A stretch of 64,000 nt of DNA from an uncultured Bacilli bacterium (GCA_934096585.1 CAKOMG010000002.1:186001-250000), one strand, 5' to 3'. Counted from the first letter of the stretch, positions 8,322 to 17,354 are shown. A program made the numbers and translations. Notes: a model not told the origin generated them from the sequence alone.

Positions 8322-9539
8322 ATGTTTAGATTTACTTTACCTAGAGACCTTTATCATGGAAAAGGCTCATTAGAAGCTCTTAAGACTTTAAAAGGAACTA
8401 GAGCTGTTATTTGTGTTGGTGGCGGAAGCATGAAAAAATTTGGTTTTCTTGATCGTGCTGAACAATACCTAAAAGAAGCAGGAATGGAAGTTGCTATTAT
8501 AGATGGAATTGAACCCGATCCATCTGTTGAAACAGTAATGAATGGAGCACAAAAAATGCTTGATTTCCAACCTGACTGGATTGTTGCTATTGGTGGTGGT
8601 TCACCAATTGATGCTGCAAAAGCTATGTGGATCAAATATGAATATCCAGAAGTAACATTTGAAGATATGTGTAAAGTTTTTGGTCTTCCAAAATTAAGAA
8701 CTAAAGCTCATTTCTGTGCTGTATCATCTACTTCAGGAACTGCTACAGAAGTTACTGCTTTCTCAATTATTACTGATTATAAAAAAGGTATCAAATACCC
8801 TATCGCTGACTTTGAAATTACTCCAGATGTTGCAATCGTTGATCCAGAACTTGCTGAAACAATGCCTAAGAAACTTGTTGCTCATACTGGTATGGATGCT
8901 ATGACACATGCTGTAGAAGCTTATGTATCTACTGCTCATTGTGCATATTCTGATCCTCTTGCGATTTTCGCAATTAAAATGATTCAAAAAGATTTAATTA
9001 AATCATATAATGGTGAAATGCCAGAACGTGATGCTATGCATGATGCTCAATGTTTAGCTGGTATGGCATTCTCTAATGCATTACTTGGAATCGTACACTC
9101 AATGGCTCACAAGACTGGTGCTGTATTCGCTGATTACGGAGCTCACATCATTCATGGTGCTGCTAATGCTATGTACTTACCAAAGGTTATTGCATTCAAT
9201 GCTAAAAACCCTGAAGCATTAAAACGTTATGGTGAAATCGCTGATTACATGAATTTAGGTGGATCTTCAGATCAAGAAAAAGTTGCTTTATTAATTAAAG
9301 AATTAAGAAGAATGAATGATGAATTAAATATTCCTCATTGCATTAAAAACTATGGCCCTGATAGTTATCCAACTGAACAAGGATTTGTTCCTGAAAATGT
9401 ATTCCTAGAAAGATTACCAGAAATTGCCAAAAACGCAATTGGTGATGCATGTACAGGATCTAACCCTCGTATCCCAACACAAGAAGAAATGGAAAAGCTT
9501 CTTAAGTGCTGCTATTACGATACAGAAGTTGATTTCTAG
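8322..9539 (+). CDS. iron-containing alcohol dehydrogenase (AdhE C-terminal type)
   Basis: NAD(P)H-dependent reduction of aldehydes to alcohols during fermentation. The 405-residue protein shows the dinucleotide-binding GGGSPIDAAKAM segment (about residues 92-103) and the metal-site motifs GMDAMTHAVEAY, HSMAHKTGA and DYGAHIIHGAANA. These carry the Asp and three His ligands of group III iron ADHs. The sequence is close in style to the ADH half of bifunctional AdhE. AAAGGAGG at 8306-8313 is a very strong ribosome-binding site, suggesting high expression. Monocistronic, with its own terminator. Confidence 0.93.
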   Translation: MFRFTLPRDLYHGKGSLEALKTLKGTRAVICVGGGSMKKFGFLDRAEQYLKEAGMEVAIIDGIEPDPSVETVMNGAQKMLDFQPDWIVAIGGGSPIDAAKAMWIKYEYPEVTFEDMCKVFGLPKLRTKAHFCAVSSTSGTATEVTAFSIITDYKKGIKYPIADFEITPDVAIVDPELAETMPKKLVAHTGMDAMTHAVEAYVSTAHCAYSDPLAIFAIKMIQKDLIKSYNGEMPERDAMHDAQCLAGMAFSNALLGIVHSMAHKTGAVFADYGAHIIHGAANAMYLPKVIAFNAKNPEALKRYGEIADYMNLGGSSDQEKVALLIKELRRMNDELNIPHCIKNYGPDSYPTEQGFVPENVFLERLPEIAKNAIGDACTGSNPRIPTQEEMEKLLKCCYYDTEVDF

Positions 9540-9548
9540 TATCAAAAC

Positions 9549-9575
9549 AAAGGGTTTCCTAGTGAGACCCTTTTA
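9549..9575 (+). terminator. adh terminator
   Basis: AAAGGGT (9549-9555) pairs with ACCCTTT (9567-9573), followed by a short T-rich tail. Confidence 0.7.
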
Positions 9576-9593
9576 TTAAAAAAAGGTGAAAAT

Positions 9594-10130
9594 ATGAAAC
9601 TAAAAGAAAAAAGAATTTCCTCAGAATTAATCTATAAAGGTAAGATTTTAGACCTTTATAAAGACAAAGTATTATGCCCTAATGGACATGAATCATATCG
9701 TGAAGTTATAAAACATTGTAAAGCTGTTTGCATTCTAGCTGAGTTAGATGGAAAATATGCAATAGAAGAACAATATCGTTATCCATATGATGAAGTAGTA
9801 ATTGAATTCCCTGCAGGAAAAGTAGATCCAGGGGAAGACTTAACAACAGCAGCTCTTCGTGAATTAGAAGAAGAAATAGGATATCGTGCTAGTACTATTG
9901 AATATTTAGGTGAAATGTATCCAAGTTGTGCTTATACTGATGAAGTAATTTGTTTATATTATGCTAAAGATTTAGTTAAGACAAAACAATCATTAGATGA
10001 AAATGAAGCATTAAATTATAAATTTGTCACTATGAATGAAATTAATGAAATGGTATTAAACCATGAAATTAAAGATGCTAAAACATTATGTGCTTTACAA
10101 TTATTTTCTTTAAAGAAAAAGATGCATTAA
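9594..10130 (+). CDS. nudF: NUDIX hydrolase, ADP-ribose pyrophosphatase type
   Basis: Hydrolyses nucleoside diphosphate sugars such as ADP-ribose to AMP and sugar phosphate. The 178-residue protein contains a complete Nudix box at residues 75-97 (G-x5-E-x7-RELEEEIG, with the metal-binding Glu residues). The N-terminal sheet and the EEQYRYP segment are those of the NudF/ADPRase branch. AAAGGTG precedes the ATG by a normal distance. A terminator overlaps its stop codon, so it is transcribed alone or with adh read-through. The adprase assignment is by family resemblance. Confidence 0.9.
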   Translation: MKLKEKRISSELIYKGKILDLYKDKVLCPNGHESYREVIKHCKAVCILAELDGKYAIEEQYRYPYDEVVIEFPAGKVDPGEDLTTAALRELEEEIGYRASTIEYLGEMYPSCAYTDEVICLYYAKDLVKTKQSLDENEALNYKFVTMNEINEMVLNHEIKDAKTLCALQLFSLKKKMH

Positions 10131-10147
10131 TTAGCATCTTTTTTTAT
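10118..10147 (+). terminator. terminator overlapping the nudF stop codon
   Basis: AAAGATGC (10118-10125) pairs with GCATCTTT (10134-10141) and runs into a T-tract; the TAA stop (10128-10130) lies in the loop. Confidence 0.8.
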
Positions 10148-10157
10148 ATAATATAAT

Positions 10158-10505
10158 ATGAATGAAGAAATTAATAGATTAAATTTTGAAAATATGTTAT
10201 GGATTATATTTGCTTCCATTTGTATTATTAATATTGTTGGTGATAATGAAGAAATAAAGTATATAATGACAAACGATACAAATGTGAAGAAAAAAGCAAA
10301 CAAAATATTCGAAGTGACAATATTTACAACATTCATTATTTATTTATATTTTGCCATTAGAAATTATTATGCTTTAAAAAATGCAAATAATAAAAAATTA
10401 TATAATATTAAGCTAATTGGTAGCTTATTACTTATCGCGGGAATAATATGTATTTTTTATTTTCAAGTTAAACAAAAAGATTTTATTGGATCACCATCTT
10501 TATAA
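10158..10505 (+). CDS. small hypothetical membrane protein
   Basis: 115 residues with hydrophobic segments around 14-30, 54-68 and 83-101, separated by charged loops. No family recognised. TATAAT motifs overlap at 10147-10157, ending next to the ATG, and no Shine-Dalgarno sequence is visible. If this promoter is used, the message would be leaderless or nearly so. The opposite strand is also open over 10127-10336 but that frame looks like a shadow. Confidence 0.55.
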   Translation: MNEEINRLNFENMLWIIFASICIINIVGDNEEIKYIMTNDTNVKKKANKIFEVTIFTTFIIYLYFAIRNYYALKNANNKKLYNIKLIGSLLLIAGIICIFYFQVKQKDFIGSPSL

Positions 10506-10506
10506 A

Positions 10507-10535
10507 TTGACTTTCCCCTCTTTTTTTGTTATAAT
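10507..10535 (+). promoter_or_regulatory. promoter of the TIGR02206-type gene
   Basis: TTGACT (10507-10512) and TATAAT (10530-10535) with a 17-bp spacer; strong match to the vegetative consensus. Confidence 0.75.
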
Positions 10536-10561
10536 ATTTATCATTAAAAGGAGAATAAAAT

Positions 10562-11305
10562 ATGTTTTCATTAAACCATTTTATATGGTTATTTATTGTT
10601 GCCGTTTTAATTGGTACAATGATAATAGTTAATAAAAAATACAAATTATCATTTAACGCTAATTTAAATATTTTATTAGGTGTAATGATGATTTCGGAAG
10701 TCGTAAAGATATTATCAAATATGGATTTAGAAGTAACAACAAAGTCTGGTATTACTGGTGTATATTTAGATCCTGGTAGTTTACCTTTTCACTTATGTTC
10801 AATGCAAATATTTTTTGCTTTTGCTTTAAAATTTTTTGTAAAAAGTGAAAAAACAAAAAATATATTATTGTGCTTTATGGCCCCAACAATGTTAGTTGGT
10901 GCAACGATGTCACTACTTATTCCAACAGTTGGTGTAGAGTTTACAGTTCCTCAAGTATATCAATATTTTTTATTTCACGGCTATATTATTTATTTTGCTA
11001 TTTACTTAATAACTGATAAAATTATTATTCTTGATTTTAAAGCTTATTTGCATACAATGTCTTTATTACTTGTTTGTGTTGTAATAGCGTTATGGATAAA
11101 TTCTGTGTTAAATATTTATGCTGTAAATTTCTTTTATTTGTCACGTCCGCCAATGGAAAACTTACCAATTTTAAATTTAGATCATGGATGGCCAGTATAT
11201 TTTGCTAGTTTAGTTTTTATTGCCATCTTATTAATGACTTTATTTCACTTGCCATTTATGATAAAAAATCGAAAAAGAAAATGTGTAAATAATTTACATA
11301 ATTAA
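10562..11305 (+). CDS. YwaF/TIGR02206-family integral membrane protein
   Basis: 247 residues with about seven transmembrane segments. The family signature, a Pro-Phe-His-Leu-Cys-Ser motif, is present at about residue 77 (LPFHLCSMQIFF), and a Pro-rich loop (SRPP) sits between late helices. The family is widespread in Firmicutes and related to eukaryotic TMEM164; its biochemical function in bacteria is unknown. AAAGGAG at 10547-10553 sets the start. It is transcribed alone from a strong promoter. Confidence 0.8.
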   Translation: MFSLNHFIWLFIVAVLIGTMIIVNKKYKLSFNANLNILLGVMMISEVVKILSNMDLEVTTKSGITGVYLDPGSLPFHLCSMQIFFAFALKFFVKSEKTKNILLCFMAPTMLVGATMSLLIPTVGVEFTVPQVYQYFLFHGYIIYFAIYLITDKIIILDFKAYLHTMSLLLVCVVIALWINSVLNIYAVNFFYLSRPPMENLPILNLDHGWPVYFASLVFIAILLMTLFHLPFMIKNRKRKCVNNLHN

Positions 11306-11334
11306 TTGAAAATTGTGACAAAATATGATAAAAT
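11306..11334 (+). promoter_or_regulatory. promoter upstream of the EAL/PAS gene
   Basis: TTGAAA (11306-11311) and TAAAAT (11329-11334), 17 bp apart, beginning at the stop of the preceding gene. Transcription would start near 11341, only a few bases before the hairpin at 11345. Confidence 0.55.
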
Positions 11335-11344
11335 ATTAAATGTT

Positions 11345-11370
11345 AGCGTAATAATAAATTACGCTTTTTT
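11345..11370 (+). terminator. intrinsic terminator between the YwaF-type and EAL genes
   Basis: AGCGTAAT (11345-11352) pairs perfectly with ATTACGCT (11358-11365) around AATAA, then T6. It ends the upstream transcript and would also attenuate any transcript from the 11306 promoter. Confidence 0.75.
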
Positions 11371-11407
11371 ATATTATCTAAAATAATTTTAAAGAAGGAA
11401 TGTAAAA

Positions 11408-14400
11408 ATGATTTTTAAAGATAGCACTAATAAATCAAACTTGTTTTTCTCGTCTTTCCATGACTTTTGTTTAGAAACTGAAAAAATCTTTAAAGATAAT
11501 AAACAAGAACAATATGCAATTTGTCGAACTAACATTATTAATTTTAGATTGTTTAATGAAATGTATGGAGCTGAAACATGTGAAACATTACTTAATGGTA
11601 TTGCAAAAAATTTACATGAAACAGTAGAAGCAAGAAAGGATTCTATAGTTGGTTATGTTGACAATGACCAATTTGTTATTTTCACGACTCTAAAACAAAT
11701 TCAGGGAAAAGAAGAAAAGATGTATGAATGGTTTAGTAAGCTTACACAATCAATATTACCTAATTATTATATTTCCATTAATTTAGGTTTTGCGGAAGTT
11801 GAAAAAGGGATGTCAATTGAAAAATGTGCCGATAATGCTTTATTTGCCCTTCATTCAATAAAAGATGATTATTCTAAACATTTCGCATGGTATGATAATA
11901 TAATGAAACAAAAACATTTAGAATATGTTGAAATAACTAATTCTATGCATAGAACTTTAAAAAATAATGAATTCGTTCCTTACTTACAACCACAGTTTAA
12001 TTATGAAACTGGGGAAATAATTGGAACAGAAGCCTTAGTTAGGTGGCTATCTCCTAAAAAAGGATTAATTGCTCCAAATAAATTCATTCCTGTTTTTGAA
12101 CAAAATGGTTTCATAAATGAACTAGATAAATACGTTTTAGATAGAGTTTGTTCTTATATCAGAACATGGAAAGATGAAGGCTTAAATGTACCTTCCATTT
12201 CTATAAATATATCTAGACGTGATATGTATTCAAATAATTTAATTAGTACAATTTTAAATACACTAAATAAATATAATTTAAATCCTAAAGATATCCATAT
12301 TGAAATAACGGAATCGGCTTATATGGAAAATAGAAGCATTATTGATAAAATTATTCGCAACTTAAAAAAAGAGGGATTTATTATAGAAATGGATGATTTT
12401 GGTAGTGGCTATTCTTCTTTACTTGCTCTTAAGGATTTACCATTTGATCTATTGAAGTTAGATATGGGATTTTTAAGTGATACTGAAGAAATAGGCAAAT
12501 CCGGATTGATATTAACATCTATTGTTAGATTAGCAAACCAAATTAATTTACCTGTACTTGCAGAAGGTGTAGAAGAAAAAAGGCAAGCAGATTTCTTAAG
12601 TAGTATTGGATGTCACTTGATGCAAGGCTATTTATTCTCTAAACCTTTGCCAAGTGAAGAGTATCATGATCTATTATTAAAACAAAAGAACGTAAAAAAA
12701 GCAGAAAAAAGTGTAGTTGACATAGTCGATAAGAGCGTTGATTTTCTTGATATTAGAACTCAAGAAGCATTATTGTTTAATAGCTTTATTGGTGGAGCAA
12801 CTATTTTAGAGTATCGTAGTAATAAACTTGAAATGTTACGTATTAATAATCAATTCTTTGAAGAAATAGGTGTGACAAGAGAAGAATGGAGAAAAACTAA
12901 TATTGACCGTTTGTTAACAAAAGAAGCATATCAAAGATTCTTAAAGATGCTAGATAAGTCTATTGAAATGAATGACGAACAAGGCGATACTTTTTATATA
13001 AATGGTTTTAATAAGGATATATATGTTCATGTACGTGTTCGCTCTTTAGCAAAAAAAGTTAAAAGTTATATATTCTATTGTGCATTTGAAAATGTAACAA
13101 AAGAACAAAAACTTATTCGAAATAATGAAGAATTAAATAATCTATTATCATCGGTTGTTAATAATGTTCAATGTGGTATTATTAAAAGTAAATTTGATAA
13201 TGGTAAATTAATAACTATTTTTGTGAATGATGTTTATTGCTCAATGCGTGGATATACGAAACAAGAATTAAAAGAATTACTTAATGAAGATATTACCGCA
13301 TGTGTACACCATAAAGATGTTAAGAAACTATATGATGCTATTTATATGTGTCCAATTACAAATCAAGGCTTTGAAATGACTTATAGAGTCCGCCATAAAG
13401 ATGGACATTATATATGGGTGAATTTGAGAACAAACTATGATAAAAACGAGAAATATTTATATTCATATTGTACTGATATTACTAAAGATGTCACTTTAAA
13501 AGCGAGTTTAGACATCAGTCAAAGTAAGTTGTCAAATTTTGGAAATACAATATTTGGCGGAACTATACTATATGAATTTGTTAATGGAAAACCTAATATT
13601 TTAGAAATATCGAATGGTGTATTAGAATTAAGTGGATATACAGAAGAAGAATTTAAAAAAGAATTTGCAAAAAATCCGATGTTTAGAACTTTTAAAACAG
13701 ATGAACAAAAAAGTAGAAACTTATTTGATAATCCTGAAAAATATGGTAATGACACAATTGACTATCGATGCTATACTAAAGATGGGGAGTTAATGTGGGT
13801 CAATCGCCAAAGTAAGTTAATTAAAGAGGAAGACAAAGTTTTAGTATATTGCATTTATCGTAATCTTTCAATTAATTCTACAATATATCAATCAATTGTA
13901 AATGAAATTGATAGTGGTATAATTGTTACAGATAATGTAACTAAAGAGATATTGTTTATGAACGATATAACAAGACAAATATATGAATTAAACAATGAAC
14001 CTGTTGAAGGTAAAAAAGCAAGTGATGTTTTCTTTGATTTTGAAAATATTGATAAAATTGAAACAGCCGCAGAAGAAGATTATAAAAATAGGCATTATTA
14101 TATTTATCGTAAACCAATTGTATGGAATAAAATTGATGCTGTTGTAACTTATATATCGGATCGCACTGACAGTTATAACGCTAATACTAAAGCTAAAAAT
14201 ATTATTGCTCATTTACCTTTTGGTCTAGCTGTCTTTACATTAGATAAAGACAATTGTTTAAAAAAGCCATACTTTAGTTATGAAACTATGAATATAATGG
14301 ACTTTGAAGAAAATCTGGATAACAATGAACTTGTAAAGTTTGAACGTATAAATAAAGATGATTTGGAAAAATTAATGCCAGTATTAAATGAGGCAAAGAG

Positions 14401-14992
14401 AGATTTTAAACCATTTGATTCGGAATTTAGAATCAAATGTAAAGATGGAACAAATAGATGGGTTCGTATTATTGGTAAACCATTTTATGATGTTGTTGAA
14501 AAACAAAAAATGTTTTTAGTATTATATTCAAACATTACTCGTTTTAAAGAACAAGAAGAAATTATAGAATTATCAAAACAAGAAATTAATATTGCCAATA
14601 GCTTAAGCAGTATTGGTAAGATTATATGTTATTATGATATCAAATCTAAAACCTTAACTTCACCTGATAGTTATGCAAAAAGGCATGGTATCAAGGCAGT
14701 TATGACTAATTATCCGGATTATAAAACGCAAAATTGTGCTAATGATACATCAAATGAAGAGTTTATAAGGTTTTATAATGACATTAATAATGGCGTACCA
14801 AAGGGATGTATGGAAACATGCTATGAGTTAGCTGATGGAAAAATTGCTTATGAAAGGGCTGAATATATCACTTTGTTTGACAAGAATCATATTCCAAAGA
14901 TTGCAGTTATTGCGATTGAAGATTCATCAAACATACACCAAGCTGAAGTGAGATTCGAAGAAATGAAAAGAAAATGCGATATAAAACTATAA
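11408..14992 (+). CDS. c-di-GMP phosphodiesterase: degenerate GGDEF, intact EAL, then a PAS array
   Basis: 1194 residues. Residues ~30-165 are a GGDEF fold whose signature is degraded to DNDQF (85-89), so it should not make c-di-GMP. Residues ~185-415 are an EAL domain with the key residues visible: EAL at 208-210, NISR at 267-270, EITE at 299-302, DDFGSGYSS at 329-337, K350 and EGVEE at 386-390. From ~450 to the end come five or six PAS-like repeats (tryptophan-bearing HKDGHYIWVN, KDGELMWVN, KDGTNRWVR). No membrane segment is visible, so it should be cytosolic. Sensor domains C-terminal to the catalytic domain are unusual. AAGAAGGA at 11392-11399 precedes the ATG. Confidence 0.9.
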   Translation: MIFKDSTNKSNLFFSSFHDFCLETEKIFKDNKQEQYAICRTNIINFRLFNEMYGAETCETLLNGIAKNLHETVEARKDSIVGYVDNDQFVIFTTLKQIQGKEEKMYEWFSKLTQSILPNYYISINLGFAEVEKGMSIEKCADNALFALHSIKDDYSKHFAWYDNIMKQKHLEYVEITNSMHRTLKNNEFVPYLQPQFNYETGEIIGTEALVRWLSPKKGLIAPNKFIPVFEQNGFINELDKYVLDRVCSYIRTWKDEGLNVPSISINISRRDMYSNNLISTILNTLNKYNLNPKDIHIEITESAYMENRSIIDKIIRNLKKEGFIIEMDDFGSGYSSLLALKDLPFDLLKLDMGFLSDTEEIGKSGLILTSIVRLANQINLPVLAEGVEEKRQADFLSSIGCHLMQGYLFSKPLPSEEYHDLLLKQKNVKKAEKSVVDIVDKSVDFLDIRTQEALLFNSFIGGATILEYRSNKLEMLRINNQFFEEIGVTREEWRKTNIDRLLTKEAYQRFLKMLDKSIEMNDEQGDTFYINGFNKDIYVHVRVRSLAKKVKSYIFYCAFENVTKEQKLIRNNEELNNLLSSVVNNVQCGIIKSKFDNGKLITIFVNDVYCSMRGYTKQELKELLNEDITACVHHKDVKKLYDAIYMCPITNQGFEMTYRVRHKDGHYIWVNLRTNYDKNEKYLYSYCTDITKDVTLKASLDISQSKLSNFGNTIFGGTILYEFVNGKPNILEISNGVLELSGYTEEEFKKEFAKNPMFRTFKTDEQKSRNLFDNPEKYGNDTIDYRCYTKDGELMWVNRQSKLIKEEDKVLVYCIYRNLSINSTIYQSIVNEIDSGIIVTDNVTKEILFMNDITRQIYELNNEPVEGKKASDVFFDFENIDKIETAAEEDYKNRHYYIYRKPIVWNKIDAVVTYISDRTDSYNANTKAKNIIAHLPFGLAVFTLDKDNCLKKPYFSYETMNIMDFEENLDNNELVKFERINKDDLEKLMPVLNEAKRDFKPFDSEFRIKCKDGTNRWVRIIGKPFYDVVEKQKMFLVLYSNITRFKEQEEIIELSKQEINIANSLSSIGKIICYYDIKSKTLTSPDSYAKRHGIKAVMTNYPDYKTQNCANDTSNEEFIRFYNDINNGVPKGCMETCYELADGKIAYERAEYITLFDKNHIPKIAVIAIEDSSNIHQAEVRFEEMKRKCDIKL

Positions 14993-15042
14993 AAGGTGCA
15001 TATAAATTACAAATAATGATATAATAATTTTTGGAGGTTATT

Positions 15043-15690
15043 ATGACTTATAAAGAAATTATAAATAATGAATTAATTAACACATACATTGAAGAAGCAG
15101 ATAATGCGTTAAAAGCACTTGGATATACTGAACATAGTTTTCCTCATGTTACTTTAGTAAGTAAGAGAGTAGAATATATTTTAAAGACTTTAGGGTATGA
15201 TGAAAGAACTATTGAACTAGGTAAGATTGCGGGTTATTTACATGATATTGGCAATCTTGTCAATCGTGTTGATCATAGTCAAAGTGGTGCTTTAATTGCC
15301 TTTAGAATTTTAAGTGATTTACATTTCCCACCTCGTGAGATAGCAATGATCACTTCCGCTATTGGTAATCATGATGAAGGTACCGGTGTACCAGTTAGTC
15401 CGCTTGCAGCTGCTTTAATTATTGCGGATAAATCAGATGTTAGAAGATCAAGAGCAAGAAGCAAGGAACATGATATTCATTATTTAGTTAATTATTCCGC
15501 AATTAACACGGAACTTGTAATAAATGATGAGCATACCGTTATAAAACTTTTACTCACTGTCGATACTAATTATAGTTCAGTTATGGATTATCTAGAGATA
15601 TTTATGCATCGTATGATTCTATGTAAAGCTTCAGCGAAACTTTTAGGTATGGAGTTTAAATTGATATTTAATGATCAATCATTAATATAA
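15043..15690 (+). CDS. HD-domain phosphohydrolase
   Basis: A 215-residue metal-dependent phosphohydrolase of the HD superfamily. Ligand motifs are His in SFPHVTLV, the HD pair in YLHDIGN, His in VDHSQSG, His in IGNHDEG and Asp in IIADKSDV. The substrate cannot be read from sequence; relatives act on nucleotides or signalling nucleotides. The ATG at 15043 is preferred over 15031 because GGAGG lies at 15033-15037. TATAAT at 15020-15025 is a likely -10. The next gene starts 9 bp downstream, so the two are probably cotranscribed. Confidence 0.85.
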   Translation: MTYKEIINNELINTYIEEADNALKALGYTEHSFPHVTLVSKRVEYILKTLGYDERTIELGKIAGYLHDIGNLVNRVDHSQSGALIAFRILSDLHFPPREIAMITSAIGNHDEGTGVPVSPLAAALIIADKSDVRRSRARSKEHDIHYLVNYSAINTELVINDEHTVIKLLLTVDTNYSSVMDYLEIFMHRMILCKASAKLLGMEFKLIFNDQSLI

Positions 15691-15699
15691 GGTTTATAT

Positions 15700-16476
15700 A
15701 TGCTTGGTGCTATAATTGGTGATATTGTTGGTTCAGTATATGAATTTAATAATATCAAAACTAAAGATTTTCCTTTGTTTAGTGATAATAGTCATGTGAC
15801 TGATGATACTATTATGACCTTAGCTATTTATGACATTTTAAAGCATAGTTCTTTAGATGAAAAAGATGTTGTAAAAGGAATTAAAGAATGGGGAAGAATG
15901 TATCCTAATGTTGGGTATGGTCATAGATTTTATCAGTTTCTACTTAGTGATGAATATGAAAGTTATAATAGCTATGGTAATGGTAGTGCTATGCGAGTTA
16001 GTGCTTGTGGTTATTTAGGAAGAAGCAAAGAAGAAGTAAAGAAATATTCTAATCTTGTAACTAGATGCACACATTCTCATCCTGATGCACTTCTTGGTGC
16101 TGAAGTTGTAAGTTTATGTATTTATTACGCAAGGCATAATAAAACAAAAGATTTTATAAAAAAGTATGTAAGTAAATATTATGATTTAAATTATTGTTAT
16201 GATAATTTAGTTAAAAATTATACATTTGATGTCACTTGTAAAGGTAGTGTTCCTGTAGCAATATATTGCTTTTTAATATCTAATGATTTTATAGATTGCC
16301 TAAGAACAACTGTATCAATTGGAGGGGATACTGATACACTTTGTGCTATTGCTTGTAGTATTGCCTATCCTTTTTATAAAGTACATGATGATAATTTAAT
16401 TAAAGAAGTAATGAAAAGAATTCCTGAAGGAAAAGCAAAAAATACTTTTATGGAAATAGTAAAGGAAGAAAAATGA
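15700..16476 (+). CDS. ADP-ribosylglycohydrolase family protein (DraG/ARH fold)
   Basis: 258 residues. The family removes ADP-ribose from proteins or nucleic acids using a two-metal site. Visible hallmarks are GDIVGSVYE at the N-terminus, SHVTDDT near residue 30 (metal Asp residues), TRCTHSHPDALLGAE mid-protein and GGDTDTLCAIA near the C-terminus. It lies between an HD hydrolase and a small membrane protein and overlaps the latter by 4 bp, indicating a three-gene operon. Substrate unknown; no ADP-ribosyltransferase is seen nearby. Confidence 0.9.
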   Translation: MLGAIIGDIVGSVYEFNNIKTKDFPLFSDNSHVTDDTIMTLAIYDILKHSSLDEKDVVKGIKEWGRMYPNVGYGHRFYQFLLSDEYESYNSYGNGSAMRVSACGYLGRSKEEVKKYSNLVTRCTHSHPDALLGAEVVSLCIYYARHNKTKDFIKKYVSKYYDLNYCYDNLVKNYTFDVTCKGSVPVAIYCFLISNDFIDCLRTTVSIGGDTDTLCAIACSIAYPFYKVHDDNLIKEVMKRIPEGKAKNTFMEIVKEEK

Positions 16477-16721
16477 AAACAAAAATAATTACTATGATAT
16501 TAGGTATGCTATTATTCTTTGGTTGTGTTGCCCTTAGTGTCTTTCTATTTGCGAATAGAAATGATAATAACAAAAATGTGTTGTGGGGGATTATAGTGAT
16601 AGTCTTTGGTCCTTTGATTGATGTTGCTATATGCATGGTAATTTGCGGGGGAATTGAAGCTATAAAAGAAACTAAAGAATTAGAAGACTTTGTATATGAT
16701 AGAAAAAAAGATAAAAAGTAA
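16473..16721 (+). CDS. small two-helix membrane protein
   Basis: 82 residues starting at an ATGA overlap with the upstream stop and preceded by AAGGAAG. Two hydrophobic stretches (about 4-24 and 34-56) are followed by a charged Lys/Asp tail. No family recognised; translational coupling suggests a link to the ADP-ribosylglycohydrolase. Confidence 0.7.
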   Translation: MKTKIITMILGMLLFFGCVALSVFLFANRNDNNKNVLWGIIVIVFGPLIDVAICMVICGGIEAIKETKELEDFVYDRKKDKK

Positions 16722-16746
16722 TGCAAATAAAGCATTACTTTTTTTA
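16713..16746 (+). terminator. terminator of the HD/ADP-ribosylglycohydrolase operon
   Basis: AGTAATGC (16717-16724) pairs with GCATTACT (16732-16739) around AAATAAA, followed by T7. Confidence 0.85.
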
Positions 16747-16835
16747 TCATTATTGTAAGAGATATTTTTTATGCAATAATTAAATATTATAAAAAAAACA
16801 AAAAATGCTCTGTCAAGATTTCTTATGATTAAAAA

Positions 16836-16847
16836 TTGCTTTCACAA
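16836..16847 (-). repeat. partial third copy of the small-RNA 5' motif
   Basis: TGCTTTCACA here repeats the core shared by the two neighbouring small-RNA candidates, but no promoter or hairpin is associated with it. Probably a decayed copy. Confidence 0.35.
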
Positions 16848-16865
16848 GATTATTTGATAGAACTA

Positions 16866-17000
16866 ATAAAAAAAGACAAAGAGTATGGCGTTTAGCCATA
16901 CTCTTTATCATAATAAAACATACAAATTAATAAAACAATAGTAGTCTTATACCACACCGAAAAAAGAAATAGAAAGGAGAGAAAGTGCTTTCACACATCT
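16866..17000 (-). ncRNA. candidate small RNA A (about 135 nt)
   Basis: The minus strand carries a complete transcription unit with no ORF of note. Its promoter is at 17035-17007 and its predicted 5' end near 17000. The 5' segment is GUGUGAAAGCACUUUC followed by a CU-rich run (CUCUCCUUUC), and a 12-bp hairpin closes it (16878-16889 with 16895-16906) with a T-rich tail towards 16866. The CU-rich stretch is complementary to Shine-Dalgarno sequences, which suggests, but does not prove, action on mRNA ribosome-binding sites. A sister unit lies 200 bp away. Confidence 0.6.
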
Positions 17001-17006
17001 CAATTT

Positions 17007-17035
17007 ATTTTATCATATTATTTTTTAAAATGCAA
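17007..17035 (-). promoter_or_regulatory. promoter of small RNA A
   Basis: Reading the minus strand, TTGCAT (17035-17030) and TAAAAT (17012-17007) are 17 bp apart, with TGA directly before the -10. The same arrangement precedes small RNA B. Confidence 0.6.
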
Positions 17036-17104
17036 TAGTAATTTTTATTTTTTTATAATATTTGCTTTGAGTTTGTGCTTTTAAAGTGAAGAAAGACAAA
17101 ATAA

Positions 17105-17212
17105 CAAAAAAGACACCGTAGCTATCGGTGTCTTTTTCAAATGAAAAAAATAATTAATATCTAAAGAAAGGATATTATAATAATGAAGAGAGGAAAGTGC
17201 TTTCACACTTAC
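17105..17212 (-). ncRNA. candidate small RNA B (about 108 nt)
   Basis: Second copy of the minus-strand unit: promoter at 17247-17219, predicted 5' end near 17212. The conserved GUGUGAAAGCACUUUC (17208-17193) can fold as AAGUG-UGAAAG-CACUU, and a CU-rich segment follows. The strong terminator is AAAAAGACACCG (17107-17118) paired with CGGTGTCTTTTT (17126-17137). The body between motif and terminator differs from copy A while both ends are conserved, as expected for related sRNAs rather than a recent duplication. Confidence 0.62.
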
Positions 17213-17218
17213 ATCTAT

Positions 17219-17247
17219 ATTTTATCATATTATCTTATTAAAAGCAA
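17219..17247 (-). promoter_or_regulatory. promoter of small RNA B
   Basis: On the minus strand TTGCTT (17247-17242) and TAAAAT (17224-17219), spacer 17 bp, extended TGA before the -10. The -35/-10 region is nearly the same as that of copy A. Confidence 0.62.
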
Positions 17248-17354
17248 TAGTTAAATAATAAATATTTATAAAAAGTAAAGATATTTATTAATAATTAAAT
17301 TATTATAGATTTTTTGATAAAAAAATGATACAATAAGTTTAATGAGGAAAATAA

